DNA of 64,000 nucleotides from NCBI GenBank assembly GCA_027943245.1, contig JANDJZ010000083.1, forward strand, positions 62,001 to 126,000, written 5' to 3'. Below, in pieces: positions 39,005 to 51,400 of this stretch. Every line of letters starts with the position of its first letter. The stretch's first letter is position 1. Origin of the DNA: Acanthamoeba sp. SK_2022b (taxonomy: Eukaryota; Discosea; Longamoebia; Acanthamoebidae). Below the pieces are notes generated by a model. That model did no database searches, was not told the origin of the DNA, and worked only from the letters and a program-made list of their open reading frames with translations. The position numbers and the translations under genes are program-made.

Positions 39005-40847
39005 CTACATATATAGACACCGACACAGATACATACATCTGTCACGTTCACTCTCACGCCCTTCAACCTTTTGTGCGCGCGCCAAAGGGCAAGTGGGACT
39101 GATCGGGAGAGAGGGCGCTACAGCTTCGCGGAAGATCGCTGCCTCGGCCACCTGGTGCAAGCGGAGCCGCGCTGTGTGAGTCGTGGCGAAGGGAGTGCCA
39201 GAAATATATAGAGAAAGACGCACTGCTTGCGGGGGCGTCCGCCTCGGCCGGCGTTTCGTGCTCCAGGTTGTCTGTTCCCGCGCATCAAGCACCAAAAGAG
39301 AGGGGGAGGGTGAGGCTGTGCGGCGATTGGGGCCCACACGTAGGCGTGGCGCACCTTCTACCGGCTCCGCCTTGACGGCAACCAATTGAACGTTTCCCTG
39401 GGCGGACGGCGCGGCAGCATCACCTTCCTTGGCGTTGCTGTCGGGGCCGTTGTCGGTGCTCCCGCCGCCGCCGCCAGTGGTGGTGGTAGCGCTGGCGGGG
39501 CTGGGCCGGCCTTCGCCGTCTTCCTGTTTGGACGTCGCGCCTGGCCGTATGGCGAGACAGAAGTCGTCATAGATGGCTCCTCTCGCCGCTTTCGCCTGCT
39601 GCCGCTGCCGATTCTCCTTCTCCTCCTCCTCTTCGAGCCACCTGGCGTACTCCTCCTCTGGGAATCGTGCCAAGAATGCCTGGAACAAGGAGAGAGAGAG
39701 AAGGAGGAGAGCAAGGGAGAGGCTAAGCATTGCGGCGAGCCCAAGTCCAACGCGAAGCCACATGGCACCAGAAGGGGGGTGAAGGCATACCTTCCACGTG
39801 GTCATGGCGATGCGGAACGCGCGCTCGATGACCTCGCCAAAGGGCAGTCCCAGCTCTTCGGTGCCCGTCTTGAGGGAGCCCAGCCGATACAGGAATGCGG
39901 CCTCGCGCCTCGACAGGTTCCTTATCGAACCTGCAAACCCGAGAGAAAAACAGACAGGTCAGCGCGAACTGGACCTGCGGGGTTGCAACACACACGAGGT
40001 GGTGGCTTGGTACCAAGGGTCTCCAGCAGGGCGAGCAGTTTGGCGGCCATCGCCTTGAGATCGCTGATATCCGTCTTTGACTCGTCGTGCACGTACTCCT
40101 TGACGAGTGTCGAGAGCGCGTGGGCATGCGTGTGAGGCTCACCATTTGGGGCGCTACAGTAACACAACAACCGCGCGCGCACACACACACTCGAGAAACA
40201 CGCACCTTGATGGCTTCGGTGATGTCCTTGAACTTGGCATCGATGGAGCAGATGTCGGCGAAGTTGAGGTTATGCTGTTCAGTCATGGCCCGCTTCATCC
40301 GCTGGCCGAGCCCCGCGTCGAGCTCGTGGTCTTCAATGCCAAGAGTCTCCTCTGCTCGTCGCCGCGGCTTCAATCGTTCGCTCTCCCCGCTCTCGTCATC
40401 TTCCTCTTCCTCCTCTGCTTCATCTTGGCCGTCGTCTTTATCGTGCTGCCTGTGGCGGTTGCGCCTCTTCGCGGCGCCCCGTGATTGCTGTCGCTGGTCG
40501 TCGGGCAGCGCGTGGTGGTGGTCATCTTTGCGCTCGTCGATCACAATCACGTCTTCATCGTCGCTGATCCCCATAGGCGATGCCTCGCGCCGTTGTCGCT
40601 TGCTGGGCGACTCTTTCGTGTGACTCCTCGGTTTCCTCTTGCTCTCCTCTCCGTTCTTTGCCCGTTGCTGTTCCTCCTTCTGGTCATCAGAGCTGGAGCG
40701 TCGGTTTCGCTTCTTGGAGCTGCTGTCGGAAGCGGCCGCCGCGTGCTTGCCGCGTTTTACCATCTTGCTGTTGTTCCCCTTTCGCCTGCTGGGAATGGTC
40801 CGCATCGGCGTGTCCTCTGGGCCGTGCAGTGATCGTCCTATGATCGG

Positions 40848-40913
<66 letters not shown>

Positions 40914-43900
40914 GTGACACCGCGTGATAGACGCAAAAGCTAATGGAGTGGGGGACGTGGCGCATCTTACCCGAGGACCACACGGCATCGATCACGCCGG
41001 CTTGTCGCAGTCCGCTGATGAACGCGCCGGCTACCGTAGCAGGGTGGTCCCTCTGCGTTGCTTCCCCTGTTACGCAAACGCGGTTGAGCTACGAGGCACA
41101 GAGACACACACAGAGAGGGAGAGAGGGAGCTCACCGGCAAAGAAGAGCCGACGCGACACGGGTCGCGCCAGCAGGTCGTAGTCGCTACCCGTGGAGCCCA
41201 CGGCTATGTACGAGTAAGACCCGCGCGCGTTCTTATCGCTGCCCCACCTCGTAACGACCGCTTTCAAGGGCATCGGCGCATTCGGGTAGGCCTGCGGCGA
41301 GAATCAGAGACCACCCGTGAGTCCCACGTGGGACAGGCCCCGTAGTGCGCGCAAGTGCGTACCCGCCTGAGGATTGTCACGGTACGCTGGACGATCTCGG
41401 CGTCTGTCCGACATTCATGTACCATGGCAGCGCTGCCGGCGACTAACGCCAGCAGGATCGGGAGCCCCATGCATCGATGCAGGTTGTTGAAGAGGAACGA
41501 TTCGCCTCTGCCCAGGGAGCACGGTTTGAGCAACACCACTCCCGTCGCGACGGGTAGGAATAAGGACACGCACCTATCCTCGCTCTTCTCGGGAACGCAA
41601 CCAAAGTAGTCAACCGAGTCGTCCCAGAAGACGGACTTGAACAGCAGGCCCACCTTATTAAGGTTGCCGAAGCCCAGGCGCTCGATCGCCTGCTGCTTCC
41701 ACGAGGGCAGCGGAGGATTGAAGCGGAGCCGCCTACGGAGAGAAGTCGAGGTTAGGGTTTAGGGTTAGGGTTAGCATCCAACGAGGCCACAGCCTTTTGC
41801 GGAGCATTGGGCGCACGCACTTCTCCTTGAGCACGCCGAGCGGTATCGTGACCAAGACGATCTCGGCCTCGTAGGTCTGACCAGTAGTGAAAACCTTGGC
41901 CGGCTTGCTCTTCCCGCCCATTCTGAGCACCTCCAAATCCTCGCCGTATTCGATGTCGGTCACCGTTTGGTTCTGTTGTTGGTTGCGATTGTGTACTTTC
42001 AGCATCATCTCAGCTATTCGATCACCAAACAGAGAATTGAGTCTTACCAGTTGAACGTTGATGCCCTTGGCCAGCTCTTTTAGCACTCCACTGTAGCCTC
42101 TTCTCAAGAGGCAATGCTTGCCGCCAAACTCAAACTCATCGTCCTGTCCAGTGGGAACGCGTATGTTGGACGGCGTGAGGGAACGAGCAGGCAACGGGGA
42201 GGCCTGGGGGGAAAACGTACTTGGTCCCAGTGCTCGAGAGAGACACGCGCCAGTTCGGTGGCGCAGCCGTACTCGAGGTTGGCTATATGCCAGTCAAAGA
42301 TATTCTTCTCCAGAGAGGAAATGGCCCGGAATCCGTCGGTGCCCGTCGTCTGGAGTACATGGTCGATGCCCCGCCCGAGCGACATGTGCAACTCGTCCTT
42401 CTTGTCGGCCTGCGCCGCCGCAGTTCCAGTGGGTTGCGTAGTAGTCGCGGTAGTCGCAGGCGCGGGGCTGGCTGCGGGAGCTGCGCTTGCAGAGGGCCTC
42501 AGTCCCTGCTGTGGGAGTTGGCGGCCCGGGAATCCCACCTGCTGCGCCAGCAGCTGGGGCGGATACGGGAAGTATGCTGGAGGAAACGGCACCGCCCGCC
42601 CGAGTTGAGCGTGCGCTTGCGCGAGGGCCTGCGCCTGCGCCTTCAGCTGAAGGTTGAAGTGCTGCGGGAACGAGCGCAGTTGCGCCTGTGCCTGTGCCTG
42701 AGCTTGCGCCTGTGCCTGAGCTTTCGCCTGGGCCTGTGCCTGGGCCTGTGCCTGAGCTTGTGCCTGAAGCTGCTGCTGCTGCAAGGAAGGATGGAACTGC
42801 ACGGGGCGTTGCGGCTTGGCAGGGGAAGACGCTGGTCGCTGCGGCTGCGACTGGGGCGGCTGTGGCTGTGGCTGTTGTTGGGGTCGAGGCGGCGGAGTCG
42901 AAGGGTTCGGCAGAGACTGCGGCGATCCGGCCGGAGAAGGCGTGGGGAGCGTAGCACCGCCCACAGGGCGAGTTCCGCCCAAAATCGCGGTCCAATTCAG
43001 GCGCGCCTCGCCGTTCGTGAGAGTAAACAGAGGACCAGCAGTCGCCGTAGCCGTCGGCGAACTCGGCGTGGTTGGCGTGGTTGGAGTGGTCGGCAGCGTC
43101 GGTGAGGTGGACGTCGATGGCTGTGTCTTCACGGGAGCGAGCGTAGTGCCCATGAGGGCCGCTGCCGCGGCTGCCGCAGCTGCCGCGTTGGCCGCTGCCA
43201 GCTTTGGTGTCGGCCCTGAGGGCTCAACGGTTTCCTTCTTGATTGCATGGCTAAAAATCGTCGATGTGTTGGCCGCATTCGACGCGGCTGCGGTGGACGG
43301 CCTCGCAAGAGTCGCTCCCGATAGAGTCGGTGATGAAGACGAGCTGGTTGCTGCAGAGGCAGAGGACTGGACAGCCGATGGAAGCGGTCGCTGCGGCACG
43401 TTGCCGAAGAAGTTCGGCCCCGCCATGGTGCCGACAGCGGTGGTCGTTGCGGGACCGGACATGGACGGATATAACGGCCCCACAGCTGGCCCGTTGACCT
43501 TGAGCATCTGCGGCAGTCCGGCCGGTCGAGCGTGGATGATGGGCGACGCCAACGGAATGAAGGGGTCCACTAACAGAGGAGTGGGCACGCCGTAGATTTG
43601 TTGGGCCTTGTTGTCGCTGGGTCGCAGCTGTCGGGGATCGATGTTACCGGCTTTGTCAAGCACGAGATTGAAGAGCTCCTCGACTGCGCTGTCCACTTCC
43701 TTTGGCACAAGCGCACCGTTGTGGTAGAGAGGACACTCGTCGCGGAGAGTGTGCAGCTCCGTGTGCAGTTGCTGGCAGAGAGTGTAGAACGGATTCCCCT
43801 CGGTTCCCGTGACCACCATCTGACAAGACAGGAGCCAAGGAGAGGCGAGGCATGAGCTTGGCAAGCAGAGATGGCGGGCACATGCTGTCAGGCGGCGCTG

Positions 43901-44825
43901 TGTGCGCAGCGGCTCTACACAACCAAACGTACCGCGCCCAGATCGATTTCTCCGCCAAGAGTGACGCTAGTGCTGACGCGACCTCCAATGCGATCTCGAG
44001 CTTCGAGAACGAGCACTCTGTACCCCATGTTCTGGAGTTGGCGCGCAGCAGACAGGCCAGAAGCACCGGCGCCGATGATGATGACTCGCTCTCGAGGTCG
44101 ATCTGCAGATTGTAGTAAACACGTGCAACGAGAAATGAGCGCGGTAGTACATTGCTTCGCCGCGGCCTGGAGGGGTCTCCCCTCAGACCAGCACAGCGAG
44201 AAAGTTACCTCCGAAAGTGCGCGGGTGCTCGACAAAGCCGTAGTTGATGAATCCGAAGCGGTTGAGGAAGTCATACGCCTGCACCGATATGGCCGCGTAG
44301 CGTGCCTGTTGCGAACATTCGGGCCTCATCAACAATAAGGAAAGGGGCAGCACACCTTCAGAGATGAGCCAAAGCCGCGCGCATACCTTGAACCCTCGGC
44401 AGGCTTCTGCCCGCGGCAGGAACTTGGAGAGATTGCTCTGCCATTTCCTGAGGATGGAGTTTCGCACTGGAAGAAAGGAGGTGCGGATGTGCAAGTCGCG
44501 AGGTGAGGGACAGAGCGGAGGGAAAGGTCAAGTCTACTCTGCGACCAACGTAGCTGCGACGCAGGAGATAACTGTACCAGAAATGTAAGCGGGCACATCT
44601 TTGAGGACATCGCTCGGCAGCTCGTTCTTTTCCAACCTTGACAAGCTATCAGGCGGCAGACCACCCTGAGTCGCGGCGTCTGGCATCGGTGTAAGCACGA
44701 GCAAGCGCGTAACGCAAGAGAGTAGACGGGCAACACTCAGATCTGAGCGACGTACTTGAGTTGACCTCGTTTTCGCCCTCACTGGCTGCCTCGGATTCCT
44801 CCTCTTCCTCGCTCTCTTTAATCAT
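39005..44825 (-). CDS. KDM1A: LSD1-like SWIRM / amine-oxidase histone demethylase
   Basis: The start is [19 protein letters not shown] at 44825. A SWIRM domain follows ([38 protein letters not shown]). An FAD-dependent amine oxidase comes next, with the dinucleotide motif [17 protein letters not shown] and [11 protein letters not shown]. The second half has [48 protein letters not shown] and [20 protein letters not shown], where the Lys matches the flavin-contacting lysine of LSD1. RLFFAG and [11 protein letters not shown] close the flavin site. Where human LSD1 carries the coiled-coil Tower, this protein has over 400 residues of Ala/Pro/Gln/Ser-rich sequence. A phase-correct splice at about 40830-40960 continues into a Lys/Arg/Glu-rich C-terminal extension. 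Family role: removal of methyl groups from histone H3 Lys4. The last two exons and the stop at 39005 are my best reading; 39118 is an alternative stop. Confidence 0.88.
40848..40913. repeat. (GT)n(GA)n compound microsatellite in LSD1-like intron
   Basis: A GT run passes into a GA run in the intron that separates the oxidase domain from the C-terminal extension. Confidence 0.94.
41751..41774. repeat. Interstitial telomere-like TTAGGG repeats
   Basis: About four units of GTTAGGG/TTTAGGG lie inside an 80-nt intron of the LSD1-like gene. On the coding strand the intron reads CTAACCC repeats just upstream of its 3' splice site. Confidence 0.9.
42674..42778. repeat. Coding (GCCTGT/GCCTGA)n hexamer array
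   Basis: A hexameric repeat encodes an alternating Gln-Ala tract on the minus strand in the low-complexity insert of the LSD1-like protein. Unlike the intron arrays, it keeps the frame. Confidence 0.9.
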
Positions 44826-45477
44826 TGTAGTGCCGCTTATTAGAATATTGCTGTTGGGGGGGGGAGGACGAGAGATCAAGTACCATCAAGCAACATTACA
44901 GGAGCGTTTTTTGCTCTCCTTGGCCTCAACTTGCGTTCGCCCGCTGCACAAGGTAGAGATGAATGGTAAGATTCCGGTCAAATGGCATGTTGGCGGCTGG
45001 CTTGCTGTGGTGCCAACAGTTGGTAACAAAGTGCCGTACCACGAGAACTCATGGCTGATGGTGCAGTAGATCGTGTTCAACCTTCCTTTGAAATCGCGAT
45101 GATGCAAATTGAATCTGCAAAGGAAACAAGACTCTTGTATCGAGTGACAACCTTGACCAATCGGCCGCGCCAAGAACGAGCGCCGTAAAACGGCCAGGCT
45201 GAAGAGAATCGATAGAGCGAAGCAGGTGTTTCAAAGCGCAGAGGACTCCTTAAAATGCGTTGAATGCACGTCGGCCTGCTGCGCGTACCCGTGCCGGGCA
45301 AAATCCAACTCCCAAATCACTTTTGATGAAATAAGGCAAGGAATGCAAGTCGGAATTATTTGCTTTCTTTCCCGCCAAGACGGTTCTTTGTTTGATTTTG
45401 GCGGTCTTGACGAGACGAGACGAATTGGAAGAATAAATTCGTGACCGGCTGTCTCAGCGTTCGGCACGTAGCGCAGG
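44826..45477. promoter_or_regulatory. Head-to-head promoter region (LSD1-like / strawberry notch)
   Basis: This 652-bp region separates two divergent chromatin-related genes. It contains a G-run at 44854-44862 and no convincing ORF. It may also hold untranslated first exons. Confidence 0.45.
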
Positions 45478-48400
45478 ATGGAGAAGCCCGCACGAAAGAG
45501 GGGGCGTCCACGCAAAGATGCAGCGAAATCAGTATCACCGGCGACCGGGCAGCGCCAACGTAGCGCCACCGAAGGATCTGCGAACGGCCACGCGCGTAAG
45601 ACAAGCGCCAAACTCGTCACTAATGGAGCACCATCAGGCAAGAAAACCGAGTGGAAGATGGTCGTCATGCTCGCGGAGCAGGAAGGCGCTGTGCCGTTGT
45701 ATATCTTCGAGGGCAATGCTCAGACGTTCGCGAAGGAGCCAGCCATTCGTGATCCGACCAAAGATCCCGTCGTGCAAGGCATAGACAGCACAAAGCGTGG
45801 CATTTGGTATGCGACTAGACTTTTTTGTTCTGGATTTGTAGAAAATAATTTAATAATTTATTTTCCTATTTTTTTTTGATTGATGCATCCGCGTAATTCA
45901 ACAGGTGTCTGCTGACGGGGGAAATAGACACCACCAAGCCGCCTATACAAGGCTTTCACTCTGTCAAGGCCATACGCGCTCGTGTGGTACACGACGCCCA
46001 ATCACCCAGGTTGGTGCTTCTCGCCTCTATTTTGTGCACAATTCTGGTGATCGCATGTGTCATGCTACTCACCCACTGACTTGGCTCCCACACGCACACC
46101 ACATCAGTACCTCCTCTGCACTCGCGGAGGCGCCCTATTGGCTCAGAGCGGGATGGATTAGCTTTGAACTGATCAACACAGTGACCGACCAAGTTGTCTA
46201 TGGGATAAAGGGTATGGCTTGGCTGTGCAGCTGTGATGTCAAGGAGCAAAAGCCAACAAAAGGCATTGGTCACTCATGCGGGGACTGCAGGCGACTACGA
46301 GCTACCCGTGGACAACATGCCAAGCCTGAACCTCAACTGGCACGTGGATAAGAACATCGAAGACACCGAGGATGACAAGAAGTCCGACAATCTACTTATC
46401 AGGATAGAGAGGGGAAAGCTCGCTCGCATCAGGTGGGTCCTCGTCACGCGTGGGGTGTCTCGTTCCCGATTCGGTTGCTGTTGTTAGCTAACGCTTCTTC
46501 TCTTTTCGTAGGCTCTTTCTTGACGACGAGTACTTGAAGGCGGCCAAGTCACGGGCCGGCTCGGCGTCACCCTTTCCGTACAATCAGGTAGGCGCTACAC
46601 GACCGAAAGACAACGGCCACGAAGAAGAAGAAGCAGAGGAAGTGAAGAAGAGGTCGGCCAAGAGAGCGCGCACCGCCAGCAAGGACGCCAAGTCCCCCCA
46701 GAGCACCCACGCCAGTGCCGCACCGAGCACGGAGCAGAAGCCCCCCCTAGGCCGACCGCGTAAGAATGCGAAGCCGGCAATGGAAGAAAAGAAGGAGGAA
46801 AAAGCAAAGGACAAAGAAAAGGTGCAGGCCAAGATCGGGTGGAAGCCGGTTGCGAAGAAGGACGTCGCGACTAAGGACGCGAAGCAAGCAGAGAAGCGAA
46901 AGGCCTCGACCGCGCGTGGAGAATCCAGCGATAGCGGGTTCTTGCACAAGAAGCGCAAGACCGGCCAAGAGGACGAGGAGCAAGAGAACGAAGAGGAGGA
47001 AGAGAACGAGGAAGAGGAGGAGCAGGAGGATGAAGAAGAGGAGAAAGCAGAGATCAAGAAATCGACGCCGTCTAAGAGATCTTCGAAGGCCAAAGAAGAC
47101 GTCGAGGACGAAGACGAAGACGAAGACGAGAACTTTGACGAACTATTGAGCCAGATTCCAGTGTTAGTGACGGTCGATCGACTCAAGGATGACAAACTCA
47201 AGAAAAAGACCAAGGAGAAAGAGACCAAGGAGAAAAAGAGGAAGAAGCTCGACAAGGGTCTTCCGGCGGAAAAGGATCGGAGAGAGAAAAAGAGAGTGAG
47301 GACCGCGGAGGAGGTGAAGGCGATCCAGCAGCGGCTGCTCGGTGACGACTATTTCCACGACGAGACCGACGCCTACTGGTCAGGATCCGAGGATGAGGAG
47401 GCGGCCGAGCGAATGGCGATAGCGGCGGCGCGACGCAGGAAGTCCGTGGAGCGCAAGTTCCGCAAGTCGGTGGCGCCCAAGAGGCAAGCCAGGCACACCA
47501 AAGCAGAAGCCTCGGAGGAAGACAGCGATGACGAGGAAGCAGAGGAAGCCGAAGCGGAGCCGACGTCACCTCATCTGATGGACGAGTCCGAGCTCCAGTC
47601 TGACAATGAGCTTGTCGTGTCCGGATTCGACCACTTGGGCGAAAACGACGAGGCAGAGGACGACGAGGAAGAGGAGGAAAAGGAAAAGGAAAGAAAAAAG
47701 AAAAAGAAAAAGGAGGATATGGAGGAAGACGAAGGAGCAACGGACGAGGTGGCGGACGAGGAGGAGGAGGAGGAAGAAGAGGAAGAGGCGGCGGACGAGA
47801 AGGAGGAGGAGGAGGAGGAGGAGGAGGAGAAAGATCAGGGCAAAACGGGCAAACAGCGTGGCAAGCCTCTCCCCAAAGAGGAAATGGATGAGGAGGAGGA
47901 AGAGGAAGAGGAAGAGGAAGCTGCGGACGACGAGGAGGAGGACGAAGAGGAGGCGGCGGACGAGGAGGACGACGAGGAGGACGACGAGGAGGAGACGGAG
48001 AAAGATCAGGGCAAAACGGGCAAACAGCGTGGCAAGCCTCTCCCCAAAGAGGAGGAAATGGATGAGGAGGAGGAGGCGGAGGCGGAGGAGGCGGCGGCGG
48101 ACGAGGAGACGGAGAAAGATCAGGTCAAAACGGGCAAACGGCGTGGCAAGCCTCTCCCCAAAGAGGAGGAAATGGATGAGGAGGAGGAGGCGGATGCCGA
48201 AGAAAAGGATGAAGAAGAAAGGGAAAAGCACGAGGCAGAGGAGGATGAGGAAGAGAAGCAGGAGGACCAGGAGGATCAGGAGGAGCAAGGAGAAAGCGAT
48301 GATGGCCTGTTCGACTTCATGTGGGTGAAGGATCCGAAGAGGCGCGAACAGGAGAGGGCCGAAAAGCAGAGGCTAGAGACTGAACGCGAGGAGCGGGAGC

Positions 48401-51400
48401 TCAAGCTGGCCCGCGAGAAGCGACGTTTGGCCAGGCGGGAGGTGAGGGAGAAGGACAGCGTCGACAGAAAACCGCGACGCACGCCCGGGCCGCGCACCGC
48501 CAGCAGCGATGGAGGAAAGCGGCGACCAGCCAAGGCGACGAAGAGAAAGTCAAGATCGAAGGACGGAGAAGACGAAGACCAGGATGAGGAAGATGATGAG
48601 GCGCGTGAAGAAGCCGAGGAAGACCAGGACGAAGCCGGGGCCAAGACGAACGATAGCGAGGAAGAGGAGGAGGTCGAGAAAGAGGAGGGATCGGAAGCCG
48701 AAGAAGCAGCAGAAGAAGAAGAACCGCAGGATCAAGATGAAGACGAACAGGACGCCGACTTTGCGGAGGATCCACTCAATGTGCTGGACGACGAGGCCGA
48801 GGAGGAACCTGAGCACCTAAGCGACGATGATGTCGAGATCATCCGCACAACCAAGGTATGGCCTTCATAGCCCTAGGCCTTGTGTGTCGACTTAATTGGT
48901 TCCTTTCTATATCTAATTCAATATCTAATCGCAGGCAGTATCGCCGTTCAAGGTGCCCCCGAAGAAGCAAAGCAATAACTGTACGAGCTCCCCTCTGCCA
49001 CAATCGATTTCGACCGAGTCGATAACACAACTGGCGCGTGCGACAGTTGTGGACCTTACTGCCGATGACGACGACGATTTCCAAGTAAGGTACGCGTCGG
49101 GTCCCTTTCTGGTGTTCCAATGATCCGTTCAGGTGGTGGTGGTGTGGCGCAGACTCACTCGCTTGATTAGTCGCCGCAGCCCGGTCAGGCGTTCGTCGAT
49201 GCGTTCGTCCAGTCTCCAGGAGTTCTTCGGTGTGAAGAAGAAGTCTCCGCTGCCCGTGAAGAGGAGACGGGGGCGGCCCAGAAAGAGGCGCGCCGACGAC
49301 GACGACGACGACGATTTCCAGTTGATCGACGACGACGAGCTGGGGAGCGACATCGGCGAGGAGGAGGAGGAGGAAGGGGAGGAAGTGCCGGTCGTCGTGA
49401 GGAAGAACGACTCGTTCCTTGGTACCCTTCTTCCTTGTCAAGGTGTTTGCATGTGGCCAGTTTGTCCGGTCGGGCTCGTTCGAGCTCACCGCCGGCGGTT
49501 TGCGCTCGGAGCAGATGACTCGCAAATCGAGGAGCCGATGACGTCCATCTTCCTCAATCAAGACCGCTTCGACGCATCGCAGAGCGAAGACTCGCCGGCG
49601 CCCCCCGCGCGTAAGGCCAAGCCCACTTCGGCCCAGCAGGCGGAGAGTGCGTGAAGCCTACCTACCGTCCCACACCCGCTCTTGCTGCGCTAGAACGACC
49701 TCCTCTCACTCACTCATTCACTCACTGGCTCGTTCACTCGACTCCAGTGGCCAAGAGGATGCTGAGGGACGGGATCAACATCAACAAGGCCGTCGATGCC
49801 CTGATGGGCCAAGAGACGGGAGGCGTCGGCGAAAAGGGCGAGGCGCCCGAGGGCGATGACGACGTCTTCCAGTCCGAAGAGGTGAGCCTCTTGCCGCGCA
49901 GCAAATACACCTCCGGACGTCCACCTGCGCGGACCTCACCCCCCTTTGCTTTCCTCCTGTGCGCGCAGGCGATGGTCTACTCTGGCTACAAGCCCCAGAT
50001 CCCCATCGTGTGCACTCACCCAGGTACACTCACGCGCGCGCGCGGGTTGTCGCTGGGACCGATCAGCTGCTAAACGCCTCGCCCGTTGCTCGCACCAGCC
50101 AACATCGTGGAAGCCGCCACGCTGGCCTCGGCCCGGCCGCCGGAGCCGACCTACAAGCCCAAGCTGCCTCCGGCCTGCACGGAAAAGGGAGAGAACTCGC
50201 TCCTGTCCACCCTTCAATATGTGCGTTGCCCCCTCCCCTCCCCTCTTAACCCGCTCTTTTCCGGGGCATAAAGCTTAACCCCGGGTCGTGGCGACAACGC
50301 GCAACGAACGGCGCCACAGGAAACCGTGGTGATGGTGGGCCAGCGGCACGAGAAGATGCTGCTCAACCAGACCCGCGCTGGCTACTTCTGCGGAGACGGC
50401 ACGGGCGTGGGCAAGGGTCGCCAAATTGCTGCCATCATCGCTGGTACACTGCAACCTTGCACGCGCGCGCACACACAGAGAGAGACTTGTCCCTTTTTGC
50501 TAAGTGTCCCCCCTCTCCCGCTCATACGACAGACAATTGGCTGAAGGGGAGGCGCAAGTCGATCTGGTTCTCGGCCAGCAACGGTCTGGCCAAGGACGCC
50601 CGGCGAGGTACCCCTGGACCGGGCGAATGGCTCTCTCTTTTCTTTTCTCTTTTCTCTCTCTCGCTCTCTAGCCTTCACGTAGATCGGCGCGCTCATTGAC
50701 CTTGTGTGTGTGTTGCACGCGCGTATGCAGATCTCGATGACGTCGGTTGCGGGAGGAGGGGCTCCTACTACATTCCTCTGTACACGATGCCTGTTGATAT
50801 CACCCAGTCCATCCCCTTTGCCGAAGGTACCTCCGCCCGCACTTCTTGTACACATGAAGACGTGGGGATGTCCCTCCCCCTCTCTTTGGGGACCTCACCG
50901 TGACGTTGCCTGCGTGTGCGCAACTGCCAGAGGGAGTCCTGTTCGTGACGTACAGCATGTTGGTGAGCAAGACTACCAAGAAAAAGAAGACCTACTCGCG
51001 CTTCAATCAGATTGTCAAGTGGTGCGGGTCCGACTTCGAAGGCTGCATCGGTACTCCTTCAACTGCGCCCTCCATCTGCGGCAAATGTGTTTTGTGGGAG
51101 ACCCTTTTCCCCGGTTGGTTGGTTGGTTGGTTGGTTGGTTGGTTGGTTGGTTGGTTGGTTGGTTGGTTGGTTGACGCCATCTTGTTCGAACGCGCTTTGT
51201 GTGCAGTATTTGACGAGGGGCACTTGGCCAAGAACTTGAAGGTGGGCAAGAGCCAGGGCTCGTCGCAAGCCGCGCTCAAGGTCTCCGAGCTGCAAGACAC
51301 CCTGCGGAACGCAAGGGTACGCGTGCCGCCACACACCCCACACACGCGTACAGGCGTCGTGTACCCGCACGCCGGGCGCTCATGTGAGGCGTTCGACAGG

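Noticed and set aside
44886..45301. Short minus-strand ORFs in the LSD1/SNO promoter
   Set aside because: They are short, overlap each other in different frames and show no conserved pattern.
47566..48288. Minus-strand leucine-rich ORF resembling a membrane protein
   Set aside because: It is the antisense of GAG/GAA/GAT-rich acidic codons of the strawberry notch gene, which read as Leu/Phe/Val on the other strand.
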